Below, in pieces: positions 7,682 to 15,419 of a stretch of 64,000 nt of DNA. A program made the position numbers and the translations under genes. Positions within the stretch are counted from its first letter, which is position 1; each line of letters starts with the position of its first letter. Below the pieces are notes generated by a model that did no database searches, was not told the origin of the DNA, and worked only from the letters and a program-made list of their open reading frames with translations. The stretch is from an uncultured Eubacteriales bacterium (GTDB taxonomy: Bacteria > Bacillota > Clostridia > Oscillospirales > Oscillospiraceae): NCBI GenBank assembly GCA_949293985.1, contig CASFFN010000012.1, positions 32,829 to 96,828 on the forward strand. Reading direction: 5' to 3'.

Positions 7682-9509
7682 ATACCGGGCCGAGCTGGCA
7701 GAAACCTTTGCCCATATCCTGGAGGAGCAGGGGCTGAATTGGAAAAAGGAATGGCACAGTCAGGGCATAAACGCCCCCTACAATGCCGTCACCAAAGCCC
7801 ACTACCGGGGCATCAATGCCTTTTGGCTGTCCCTGGTATCCATGGCCCAGGGCTACACCGACCCACGGTGGGTCACTATGGTGCAGATTATGGACAATGA
7901 TGGGAAATACCACCCCAAGGAATCCTGGCACCTGAAGAAAGGCGCCAAGGCTGCCTATGTGGAATACTGGTATCCCTATGACCTGAAGGAGAAAAAGGCA
8001 ATCACCTGGAAGCAGCACAAAGACGCTCTGAAGGACGGCAGAACCGAAGCTGAATTCAAGCTATCCTCCCGATACTATGCCGTGTTTAACGCACAGAATG
8101 TAGAAGGGATGCCGCCGCTGGAGGTAAAGCAAGTCCAGCCTGTCCCCATCGACCAGCTGGTTAAAACTCTCAGTCAGAACATGGGGGTTCCGGTTTTCAC
8201 CGACGGTGGGGATCGGGCCTATTACTCCCCCGGCAAGGACGAGATTCACCTGCCCAAGCCGGAATCCTTCTTCTCTGAGTATGCGTTCAATTCAACCGCC
8301 TTGCATGAGCTGGCTCACTCCACCGGTCACGCCAGCCGGTTGAATCGGGACCTTTCCGGAGGCTTTGGAAGCCAGGCATACGCCTATGAGGAGCTGGTAG
8401 CCGAGATGTGTTCTGCGTTCATGTCGGCGGATCTGGCTGCGGAGGCTATGCCGGAACACATCGAAAACCATAAAGCCTATGTCCAGTCCTGGATACAGGC
8501 CATCCGGGAAAAACCGGAAACCCTGGTCAAAGCCATCAAGGACGCTCAGGAGGCCGCCGCATACATGGACAGCCAGGCCGAGCTGATACCCGAAGAAGAA
8601 AACAGAAAGGTTGTGGAATCTGCAATGGACATCCCTGAAGATAAGATTATAACACCCGGTAAGGAAGTAAATGGCCCGGAGCTTCCTCCTGCCAAGGCAG
8701 CAGCAAAGGAGAATGAACCCATCTTTGACTTTGAGGGAGACGGCTTCTCCATTTATCAAGTAGGTGATCTGGACGAACAAAGGGTTCGCTTCATGGGGAT
8801 GGACTGGCTAAAAAGGCATGACATCCCCGTAGACCGGAAGAATTACGACCTGGTCTATACTGCCCCTCTGGAAGAGGATACCGACCTGGAGGACCTTTAC
8901 CGCCGTTTCAATGCAGAAATCCCAGAGGATTTCCGTGGAGCCTCCATGAATGTCAGCGATGTGGTGGTCATCAAACGGGCCGGGGAAATCACCTGTCATT
9001 TCTGCGACACCATTGGCTTCCAGGAGGTCCCCGGTTTCTTGCCGGGAACGGAAGCTGAAAAGGAGCGAACGGAACCCGAGCAGAACGGGCTGACAGTCCT
9101 GGTGGTAGAGCCGGGGAAGATTCCCTATGCAAAACAAATCCCCGACACACTCCAATCCCTGCAGCAAGAAGTAGGCGGCTACATTCAAGCAGTCTACCCC
9201 TTCAGGGACCCCGTCTGTGTCATCTGCAATGAGGAAGCCAAACTGGAAGGCCTGCCTCTGAACCGTTCCCTTCAGGACGAGCAGGGGCAGATTTATGACA
9301 TCGTTGCAGGCACCTTCCTGGTGGCAGGTTTGGGCGAAGAAAACTTTACATCCCTCTCCCCTGAACTGCTGGACAAGTACAGCCGTCACTTTGCAATGCC
9401 CGAAATGTTTGCCTCTTTGGGTGGAAAAATCATCTCTATGCCTATGCAGGAGCCTCAAGGCTCATCCGGACCTTCAGCAGAATCGGAGGTGATGGAAATA
9501 AGCGAATGA
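7656..9509 (+). CDS. ArdC-like antirestriction protein fused to YodL-like and DUF3846 domains
   Basis: The 617-residue protein has three parts. Residues 1-130 resemble the ssDNA-binding domain of ArdC (NAPYNAVTKAHYRGINAFWLSL, WHLKKGAKAAYVEYW). Residues about 150-300 form a zincin metallopeptidase-like domain with HELAHSTGH at 217-225. After an acidic linker, residues about 365-450 look like a YodL-type domain and residues about 480-580 like DUF3846 (LVVEPGKIPYAKQI, LQQEVGGYIQAVYPF, YDIVAGTFLVAGLG). ArdC proteins protect incoming single-stranded DNA from host restriction. Fusion to the two small domains, often separate genes in related elements, is notable. The ATG follows GGGAGGA. Confidence 0.82.
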   Translation: MPRPKNKDEYRAELAETFAHILEEQGLNWKKEWHSQGINAPYNAVTKAHYRGINAFWLSLVSMAQGYTDPRWVTMVQIMDNDGKYHPKESWHLKKGAKAAYVEYWYPYDLKEKKAITWKQHKDALKDGRTEAEFKLSSRYYAVFNAQNVEGMPPLEVKQVQPVPIDQLVKTLSQNMGVPVFTDGGDRAYYSPGKDEIHLPKPESFFSEYAFNSTALHELAHSTGHASRLNRDLSGGFGSQAYAYEELVAEMCSAFMSADLAAEAMPEHIENHKAYVQSWIQAIREKPETLVKAIKDAQEAAAYMDSQAELIPEEENRKVVESAMDIPEDKIITPGKEVNGPELPPAKAAAKENEPIFDFEGDGFSIYQVGDLDEQRVRFMGMDWLKRHDIPVDRKNYDLVYTAPLEEDTDLEDLYRRFNAEIPEDFRGASMNVSDVVVIKRAGEITCHFCDTIGFQEVPGFLPGTEAEKERTEPEQNGLTVLVVEPGKIPYAKQIPDTLQSLQQEVGGYIQAVYPFRDPVCVICNEEAKLEGLPLNRSLQDEQGQIYDIVAGTFLVAGLGEENFTSLSPELLDKYSRHFAMPEMFASLGGKIISMPMQEPQGSSGPSAESEVMEISE

Positions 9510-9584
9510 ATCCGGAGTTGACCGCAGGGCTGCCACGAAATACGAAACCGAGCCGGGGCGGTTCCCTGGCAGAAAGGAAAAAAC

Positions 9585-10781
9585 ATGAAATTGACGCTTG
9601 GGGAAGCAAGAAAGATGATGAAAGAGTGGGGAGGTAATCTCGACCTGAGGTGGACGCAGATTACCCAACTGCCGAAGGGCCTGACTGTGAAAGGCAATCT
9701 CAACCTGCGGGGAACGCAGATCGCTCAGCTGCCGAAGGGGCTGACTGTGAAAGGCAAGCTCAACCTGCGGGGAACGCCGATTGCCCAGCTGCCGGAGGGC
9801 CTAACCGTGGGCGGCGACCTCGACTTGTGGGAAACGCCAATCACTCGGCTGCCGGAGGGCCTAACCGTGGGCGGCAGTCTCTTACTGGATAACACGCCAA
9901 TTACTCAGCTGCCGGAGGGACTGATAGTGGGCGGCGGTCTCTTCCTGTCGAGAACACCAATCGCTCAGCTGCCGGAGGGTCTGACCGTAGGCGGCGATCT
10001 CGACCTGGGGTGGACGCAGATTACCCAACTGCCGGAGGGTCTGACCGTAGGCGGCGACCTCGACTTGTGGGGGACACAAATTACCCAGTTGCCGAAGGGC
10101 CTGACTGTGAAAGGCAATCTCAACCTGCGGGGAACGCCGATTGCCCAGCTGCCGAAGGGTCTGACCGTGGGCCGCGACCTGTTCCTGGATGATACGCCAA
10201 TTACTCAGCTGCCGGAGGGCCTAACCGTGGGCGGCAGTCTCGACCTGCAAGGTACACCAATTACTCAGCTGCCGAAGGGTCTGACTGTGGGCGGCAGTCT
10301 TAACCTGCGGGAAACGCCAATCACCCGGCTGCCGGAGGGACTAACCGTGGGCGGCGACCTCGACTTGTGGGGGACACAAATTACCCAGCTGCCGGAGGGT
10401 CTGACCGTGGGCGGCAGTCTCGACCTGGGGTGGACGCAAATTACCCAACTGCCGAAGGGCCTGACTGTGAAAGGCAATCTCAACCTGCGGGGAACGCCGA
10501 TTGCCCAGCTGCCGGAGGGACTAACCGTGGGCGGCGACCTCGACTTGTGGGGGACACAAATTACCCAACTGCCGGAGGGTCTGACTGTGAGCGGCAGCCT
10601 TAACCTGCGAGGTACACCGATCGCTCAGCTGCCGGAGGACCTGACCGTGGGCGGCTGGAAAATGAAGCGTACCGATGCTATGGCGTTTGGTGTCCGCAAA
10701 GAAGAAGTAATCCCCCCGGAGCAACACGAAAAGGAGGTTGCTGCACCGGCAGCAGAAACGCCGGAACCTGAGCTTGACTGA
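9585..10781 (+). CDS. Solenoid protein of seventeen 20-residue repeats
   Basis: The 398-residue protein starts after AGAAAGGAAA. After a 23-residue cap (MKLTLGEARKMMKEWGGNLD) come seventeen repeats of exactly 20 residues with consensus T-P/Q-I-T/A-Q-LP-E/K-GLTV-G/K-G-x-L-x-L-x-x, then a Lys/Glu/Pro-rich tail. The regular LP-GLTV and LDL strands predict a right-handed leucine-rich beta-solenoid. There is no signal peptide or membrane segment, so it is cytosolic. Repeats are nearly identical at DNA level, showing recent expansion. Similar repeat proteins occur on mobile elements of gut Firmicutes; a binding or decoy role is only a guess. Confidence 0.75.
   Translation: MKLTLGEARKMMKEWGGNLDLRWTQITQLPKGLTVKGNLNLRGTQIAQLPKGLTVKGKLNLRGTPIAQLPEGLTVGGDLDLWETPITRLPEGLTVGGSLLLDNTPITQLPEGLIVGGGLFLSRTPIAQLPEGLTVGGDLDLGWTQITQLPEGLTVGGDLDLWGTQITQLPKGLTVKGNLNLRGTPIAQLPKGLTVGRDLFLDDTPITQLPEGLTVGGSLDLQGTPITQLPKGLTVGGSLNLRETPITRLPEGLTVGGDLDLWGTQITQLPEGLTVGGSLDLGWTQITQLPKGLTVKGNLNLRGTPIAQLPEGLTVGGDLDLWGTQITQLPEGLTVSGSLNLRGTPIAQLPEDLTVGGWKMKRTDAMAFGVRKEEVIPPEQHEKEVAAPAAETPEPELD
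9654..10670 (+). repeat. Seventeen tandem 60-bp coding repeats
   Basis: In-frame tandem array inside the solenoid gene, period exactly 60 bp, unit starting at the ACG/ACA codon before CCAATTACTCAGCTGCC-like sequence and containing GGTCTGACCGTGGGCGGC. Some units occur twice or three times almost unchanged (e.g. those starting at 9654, 10074 and 10434), which suggests block duplication. The number of repeats is likely to vary between strains. Confidence 0.9.
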
Positions 10782-11191
10782 TTTCCCGGCAAAAGTTCGG
10801 ATTTTTCCCGGTCAGTTTTGGCGGCAAATCCTTAACCTGGGGGGTTAAGAAGGGCAACACGCCTTAACCCCCCTACTTAAGCACCGGGAAAAGCCAAAAT
10901 CGGGGCGAAAATCCGGGTCAACAGCCGCCATTTTCTCCCTCTAAGTACCGGGTTAAGGGGCTGTAAGACCCTTAACCCCCAAAAAATCACGGAAGTGATT
11001 TTTGAGGGCAGGATAAGGCGTGTTCGCACACGCAAAAAACAGCTTGAAAGCACAGCTTTCAACATTTCATTTTTTCTTAGAGCCGCAAGGGTTTCTCCCT
11101 TGCGGCCTTTGTGTTATGTCACCCTTTTCCCTTGTGTTCACCGCCCCTTTTTTTGTGTTCACATTGTGTTACAAGCTCAGGAGGTGAGAAT
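10782..11191. other. Gene-free region with inverted repeats: candidate oriT / replication control region
   Basis: 410 bp without a gene, just before the mobilisation genes. It holds five copies of a CTTAACC(CC) motif in both orientations (10831-10837, 10843-10849, 10863-10872, 10951-10957, 10971-10980) and four hairpins: AAAAATCAC/GTGATTTTT at 10982-11003, CGTGT/ACACG at 11019-11032, TTGAAAGC/GCTTTCAA at 11044-11062, and a GC-rich 10-bp stem at 11082-11106 that may be a terminator. TGTGTTCAC occurs twice near 11133-11162. Position before a MobC-like and relaxase gene fits an origin of transfer; no known nic site was recognised. Confidence 0.55.
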
Positions 11192-11635
11192 TTGAGCAAA
11201 AGTGTAAAAAAAGTTCCGAAAACAGCCCAGTACATTCCCTTCCGATGTTCGGAGGAAATGGCCGCTGCCATCGGAAGAATTGCCGACAGCGAGGGGAAAA
11301 CCCGGAGCGAGGTTATCCGCAGTCTGTGCGAAAAGGGCCTGGTAGCCGGTGGTTACACCTCCGGTGTTCAGGAAATAAACGCCACGGTGAAGGAAGCCCT
11401 CATCGAGGTTTTGCAGCCCTCCGTAGAGCGGTTGGCCGCCATCTCCGCTAAGGCCGCCCACATCGCTGCCGCAGCATTTTTCATGGAGCTTTACAATAAC
11501 CGTCAGCTTTCGGAGGAGCCGGAGGTCATAGATGCTGTGGCAGCAAAGGCACGGCGGCTGGGCGTTGAGTACCTGAAACTGAAAAAAGACCAGGACCTGG
11601 ATGACTGGTTGCAACAGGCCATTGGTCGCATTTAA
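11192..11635 (+). CDS. MobC-like relaxosome accessory protein (ribbon-helix-helix)
   Basis: A TTG start at 11192 is fixed by CAGGAGGTGAG seven bases upstream; the frame then runs 147 codons. The N-terminal part (residues about 10-55: QYIPFRCSEEMAAAIGRIADSEGKTRSEVIRSL) looks like a ribbon-helix-helix DNA-binding domain, followed by helices. Gene order (structured intergenic region, this gene, relaxase 14 bp on) matches MobC-type accessory proteins that bind oriT and help the relaxase nick. The family call rests on context and the RHH pattern. Confidence 0.7.
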   Translation: MSKSVKKVPKTAQYIPFRCSEEMAAAIGRIADSEGKTRSEVIRSLCEKGLVAGGYTSGVQEINATVKEALIEVLQPSVERLAAISAKAAHIAAAAFFMELYNNRQLSEEPEVIDAVAAKARRLGVEYLKLKKDQDLDDWLQQAIGRI

Positions 11636-11649
11636 GTAGGTAACGCACA

Positions 11650-13173
11650 ATGATTTTTTACAAGCAGCGTTTTCTTTCGCCGCAAGAAGAAGATGTAACC
11701 GGACGGAATGTGGCCCACCTGAATTACATCGCCACCCGGCCCGGCACAGTTTATAACCCGGGCTGCGGCTTCGGTCTCTGGGGGCAGCTGGAACCGGCAA
11801 AAGCTCCCGGGAATATCCAGGACCTGGAACAGGTCAAGAATCTGGTCCGGCAGGAGAGCAACCGGGGCCGGATTTTATACCGGGCCATCGTGTCCCTGGG
11901 AGAGCCGGACGCCGGAGAGCTGGGATACTATGACCGGGCAAAATGGGAGCCGCTGATTGCCAGCCAGATCTCCACCATCGCCAGGGAAATGCACATTGAC
12001 CCCGGAAACATCCGGTGGGTGGCCTCCATGCATTGCAAGGCCGGACACCCCCACACCCACATTCTTTTCTGGGATGGTGGGAACGAACCCCGGCAGGCTG
12101 TCATGCCAAAGCGTGCATTTAAACGGGCCACAGAGAGAATCCGGGCAGGGTTTGGCTACCAGGTTTATGGGGAGCAGATCCGGGAGCTTCAGGATTCCCA
12201 GAAGCAAATGCTGAAGGAAATCCGGCAGGAGCTGTGTGCCCTCTGCCCCGAGGCCAATCCCACGGCAGCCCCTCCGGACAAGATGTGGACCTCCCAGGAG
12301 GTCAAGCTCCTATCCCTGGCCATCTCCAATCTGGCAAGGGATGCTCCCAAGTCCGGCAGCCTCAAATACCAGTATCTGCCTCCGGCTTACAAGGAGAAGG
12401 TCAACCAGGTTATTCAGCAGGCTTTACAGCTCCCGGAAATTCAAAAGCTCCTGGACGATTATCTATCTGCGGCAGACCGGGTAAGCCACCTGTATGGAAA
12501 CAGTAAAAATACCGTCCAGAAGAACCGGGAAAAAGCCCTGGAGAAAGTCCGCAGCGGACTGGGAAACGAAATCATGGCAGGCGTCCGGGAAATTCTCCGG
12601 GACCTGCAAACCCAGGCAGAAGCTGCCCCGCCGGAGCTGCAAGCTCTGGCAAAGGATGCCGTTGCCAATGCCATTGCCGGAGATGCGCAATATGCCAGCT
12701 TCATCGCCGGACTGCCCAAAAACCGGCAGCCCCAGCTTTGGAACCGGGAAGATTACCGGGGTATGGAAGGTCATGTGGTTTCCACCGTAATGAGTGACGC
12801 CAGAATCCGGGCGCAGCTGAAAGGCTATGCCAAAACCGTTGCCCAGGACGAAAATTCGTGCCAAGTTGGCACGCATTTTCAAGGCGGCAATGCAGCGGCG
12901 GAAAAGGAGGTGATAGCAGATTTCCGCAAGGCGGTCCGGCAGGCTTTTTTACAGCAGGTACAGGCGGACACCGGCTGGGAGGAAGAATGTGCCCACACCC
13001 ACACCATGGGTATTCTGGTACGGCTGTTCGCTTCCCTCTCCCAGCAGAGAGGACAGCAGAGCGCAAGAGCTGCCCAGCTGTCCAAAAAGCACGACCTGTC
13101 CCGGGAGGCTATGGCGGACTACCGGGAAAAGCGGCGGCAGGGTTCCAATCAACCCAATAATCTGGAACTTTGA
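11650..13173 (+). CDS. MobP-type relaxase (MobP3-like)
   Basis: The 507-residue protein is a site-specific DNA strand transferase that nicks oriT and pilots the strand. The N terminus includes NVAHLNYIATRPG. A histidine triad is at residues about 132-136 (HPHTHILFW) after VASMHCKAG, typical of MOB-P relaxases of clostridial elements. The C-terminal half is helical and charged. A 29-bp palindrome like those before parB lies inside codons about 401-410 (ENSCQVGTHF) and interrupts a region otherwise of biased composition. The following coupling-protein gene begins 15 bp after the stop. Confidence 0.85.
   Translation: MIFYKQRFLSPQEEDVTGRNVAHLNYIATRPGTVYNPGCGFGLWGQLEPAKAPGNIQDLEQVKNLVRQESNRGRILYRAIVSLGEPDAGELGYYDRAKWEPLIASQISTIAREMHIDPGNIRWVASMHCKAGHPHTHILFWDGGNEPRQAVMPKRAFKRATERIRAGFGYQVYGEQIRELQDSQKQMLKEIRQELCALCPEANPTAAPPDKMWTSQEVKLLSLAISNLARDAPKSGSLKYQYLPPAYKEKVNQVIQQALQLPEIQKLLDDYLSAADRVSHLYGNSKNTVQKNREKALEKVRSGLGNEIMAGVREILRDLQTQAEAAPPELQALAKDAVANAIAGDAQYASFIAGLPKNRQPQLWNREDYRGMEGHVVSTVMSDARIRAQLKGYAKTVAQDENSCQVGTHFQGGNAAAEKEVIADFRKAVRQAFLQQVQADTGWEEECAHTHTMGILVRLFASLSQQRGQQSARAAQLSKKHDLSREAMADYREKRRQGSNQPNNLEL
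12851..12879. promoter_or_regulatory. Third copy of the ParB-region palindrome, inside the relaxase gene
   Basis: 14-bp arms around a central G with a single mismatch; core CGTGCCAAGTTGGCACG is identical to the 4874-4900 site. Being within coding sequence, its conservation points to a protein-binding role (partition complex or regulation) rather than chance. Confidence 0.6.
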
Positions 13174-13187
13174 AAGAGGTGATTTAT

Positions 13188-13574
13188 TTGAAAAGACGCA
13201 TCCTTGCGGCGGTGATTGTTTTTCTTCTGGCAATCCCCTTGTGTTTGCTGGGAGGTGTAAATCTACACAGCCTGCTGTCCGGCGGCGCCTTTGTCTGGGA
13301 GCTGCCGGACATCGTTCCGCTTCTGGCAATCCGCCAGGTGCAGCTTCTCTCCCTGCTTCTTCTGGGGGCGGTTTTCCTGTTCATCCTTGCGGCTATGGCC
13401 AGCAGCTCCGCAGTGAAAACCGAAAACGCTACCCGGCAAATCGTGCCCGGGCTGAATACCCCTGTGGCCGCCGGGCATGGCGAGTTTGGTACTGCCCGAT
13501 TCATCAGCTCCCGGGAGGCGAGGAAATGCTGGAAGGTTATTCCGCTAAAGAAGCTATTAAAGGAAATGAGGTGA
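13188..13574 (+). CDS. Membrane-anchor part of a VirD4-type coupling protein
   Basis: The TTG start at 13188 follows AAGAGGTG; an upstream TTG at 13170 is less likely. The 128-residue product has two membrane helices (residues about 5-25 and 48-68) and then the stretch GHGEFGTARFISSREARK, which in VirD4/TcpA-like coupling proteins sits between the membrane anchor and the ATPase core. The ATPase core is encoded by the next gene, 4 bp on in a different frame. The coupling protein therefore appears split in two, either an evolved two-subunit form or an old frameshift. Confidence 0.65.
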   Translation: MKRRILAAVIVFLLAIPLCLLGGVNLHSLLSGGAFVWELPDIVPLLAIRQVQLLSLLLLGAVFLFILAAMASSSAVKTENATRQIVPGLNTPVAAGHGEFGTARFISSREARKCWKVIPLKKLLKEMR

Positions 13575-13578
13575 TGTT

Positions 13579-15042
13579 ATGAGAAAAATACAAGGCGGCG
13601 TACTGCTGGGCTACCCCGACAGGAAATGCCGCCGTGCCTATGTGCAGACTGAGGATTCCCACACTCTGGTAATTGGAACAACCCGGTGCGGCAAATCCCG
13701 CTGCAATGTTCTGCCAACCATTTGCCTTCAGGCGTTGGCAGGGGAGAGCGTTATCGCCGTAGACCCAAAAGCGGAGCTTTGGGGTTATACCAAGAATTTC
13801 CTGGAATCCAGAGAGTACGAGGTGATAGCCGTGGATTTCAGAACCCCCCAAAGGTCTGCCAGATACAACTTCCTTCAGCCGGTGGTGGATGCGGTTCTGT
13901 TGGGCAATCTCCCTTTGGCGGTGCAGAGAGCCAGAGATATATCCTCCATGCTGGTGCCGGAGGGAGCTAACAGCCATACAGACCCTATCTGGACAGACGG
14001 ACAAAGGGCCGCACTAACCATGTCCATCCTGGCTGTGTGCATTGAATGCAAGCATCCCTTACAGCACAATCTGTCCAACGCAAAGGCTTTCATGGAGAAG
14101 ATGTGCGCTCCCACCGGGCCTCACGGGAGGCTGCCTCTGGAGGCGTATCTGCAAGGGCTTCCCAAGAATAGCCCTCTGCACATGGCTATGGGCATTGCCC
14201 GAATTGCACCGGAGAAAATGCGAGGCAGTTTCTATACCTCTGCTCTGACCACTCTGGAATTGTTCTCAGACCCCTACATCCACAGCATGACCTCTGTAAC
14301 AGACTTTGACTATGGTATGACCGGAGATAAAAAACGGGCAATCTTTTTGATTCTTCCGGATGAGCGCAGCACCTACTATCCCCTTGCCGCCCTGTTTGTT
14401 TATGAGCAGTACCAGGCTCTGGTGCAGGCAGCAGACAAGCGAGGAGGCCGACTTCCCATCCGGGTTAATTTCAACTGTGACGAGTTTGGCAACTTCGTAA
14501 AAATCCCGGACTTTGACAAGTTCATCACGGTTGGTGGAGGACGGGGAATGCGGTTCAATCTGTATGTTCAGGACACTTCCCAGATTTATGAAAAGTATGG
14601 GAAACTGCCTGGGCAGACCATTCTTTCCAACTGTGAGAACTGGATTTATTTGCAGTCCTACAATCAGGACACCCTGGAGGAGCTGTCCAAGCGCCTGGGA
14701 AACTACACCATCCGTTCCCCCAACACTTCTTCCTCCACCGGCGGCAATTCCTCCGGTGGATACGGCCTCACCGGTCGGCGGCTGCTGATGCCGGAGGAGA
14801 TCGCCAAAATAGGCAGACCGTACCAACTGGTGTCCGGACGGAACGGGCGTCACAAAATCATGTTCGCCCCGGACATTTCTCAAACCCCCTTCAACCGGCT
14901 TCTGGGAATGGGGGACCCGGAGCATAACCGGCAGCTGCTGGAGCGGCAGTTAAAAACCGCCAGGGAGCTGCCTCAGAAAATAAGTTACTGGGATTTACCC
15001 GATAAATATGTGGCTATTTGCCAAGGAGGACTTAAAGTATGA
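13579..15042 (+). CDS. VirD4/TraG-like coupling protein, ATPase part
   Basis: The 487-residue ATPase recruits the relaxase-DNA complex to the secretion channel. Walker A is GTTRCGKS at residues about 33-40, an expected aspartate region follows in VIAVDPKAELWG, and Walker B-like FNCDEFGNF is near residue 298, with the QDTSQIYEKYG segment of VirD4 after it. It lacks the usual N-terminal membrane helices, which are supplied by the preceding gene. GAGGTGATG precedes the ATG. The 3' end overlaps the VirB2-like gene by 4 bases. Confidence 0.88.
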   Translation: MRKIQGGVLLGYPDRKCRRAYVQTEDSHTLVIGTTRCGKSRCNVLPTICLQALAGESVIAVDPKAELWGYTKNFLESREYEVIAVDFRTPQRSARYNFLQPVVDAVLLGNLPLAVQRARDISSMLVPEGANSHTDPIWTDGQRAALTMSILAVCIECKHPLQHNLSNAKAFMEKMCAPTGPHGRLPLEAYLQGLPKNSPLHMAMGIARIAPEKMRGSFYTSALTTLELFSDPYIHSMTSVTDFDYGMTGDKKRAIFLILPDERSTYYPLAALFVYEQYQALVQAADKRGGRLPIRVNFNCDEFGNFVKIPDFDKFITVGGGRGMRFNLYVQDTSQIYEKYGKLPGQTILSNCENWIYLQSYNQDTLEELSKRLGNYTIRSPNTSSSTGGNSSGGYGLTGRRLLMPEEIAKIGRPYQLVSGRNGRHKIMFAPDISQTPFNRLLGMGDPEHNRQLLERQLKTARELPQKISYWDLPDKYVAICQGGLKV

Positions 15043-15401
15043 AAACCATAAAACGCATCCAAAACTTTTTCCGCAAAGTCTGGGGAACCCTCTGCCTCAT
15101 TCCTGTGCTGGCCCTCACCGCCTATGCAGACGACCCCACTACCCCCGGCGGGGACTTTGCAAATTCCGACTTTGCCACCGGAACCAAACGGCTTCTGGAT
15201 GATGTCGGCGGATGGCTCATCGGTATCGGCATTGCCGTAGCCGGTATTTCCGCTGTGGTCTACCTCATTCGCAGATCCATGGCGGATGAGGCAGATGGTA
15301 AGATGTTCCAGAAGCGTGTAGTTACCGCTATCATCTGCGGCGTGGCCGTCAGCTTGGTTGGTGGTATTATCACCTTGATTTCCAGCTATTACACCGCATA
15401 A
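15039..15401 (+). CDS. VirB2-like pilin / small conjugation membrane protein
   Basis: This 120-residue protein has a signal peptide (VWGTLCLIPVLALTAYAD), a short Pro/Gly/Asp-rich segment and two hydrophobic helices separated by a basic loop (IRRSMADEADGKMFQKRV). This matches the layout of VirB2/TrbC-type pilins and the pilin-like conjugation proteins of Firmicutes elements. It overlaps the coupling-protein gene and precedes the VirB6-like gene. There is no cysteine pair or other specific motif. Confidence 0.7.
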   Translation: MKTIKRIQNFFRKVWGTLCLIPVLALTAYADDPTTPGGDFANSDFATGTKRLLDDVGGWLIGIGIAVAGISAVVYLIRRSMADEADGKMFQKRVVTAIICGVAVSLVGGIITLISSYYTA

Positions 15402-15419
15402 AGGGAGGTCGGGGGGCAA

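Noticed and set aside
9654..10670. CRISPR-like regularity of the 60-bp repeats
   Set aside because: No unique spacers; repeats are contiguous, in frame and part of a 398-codon gene.
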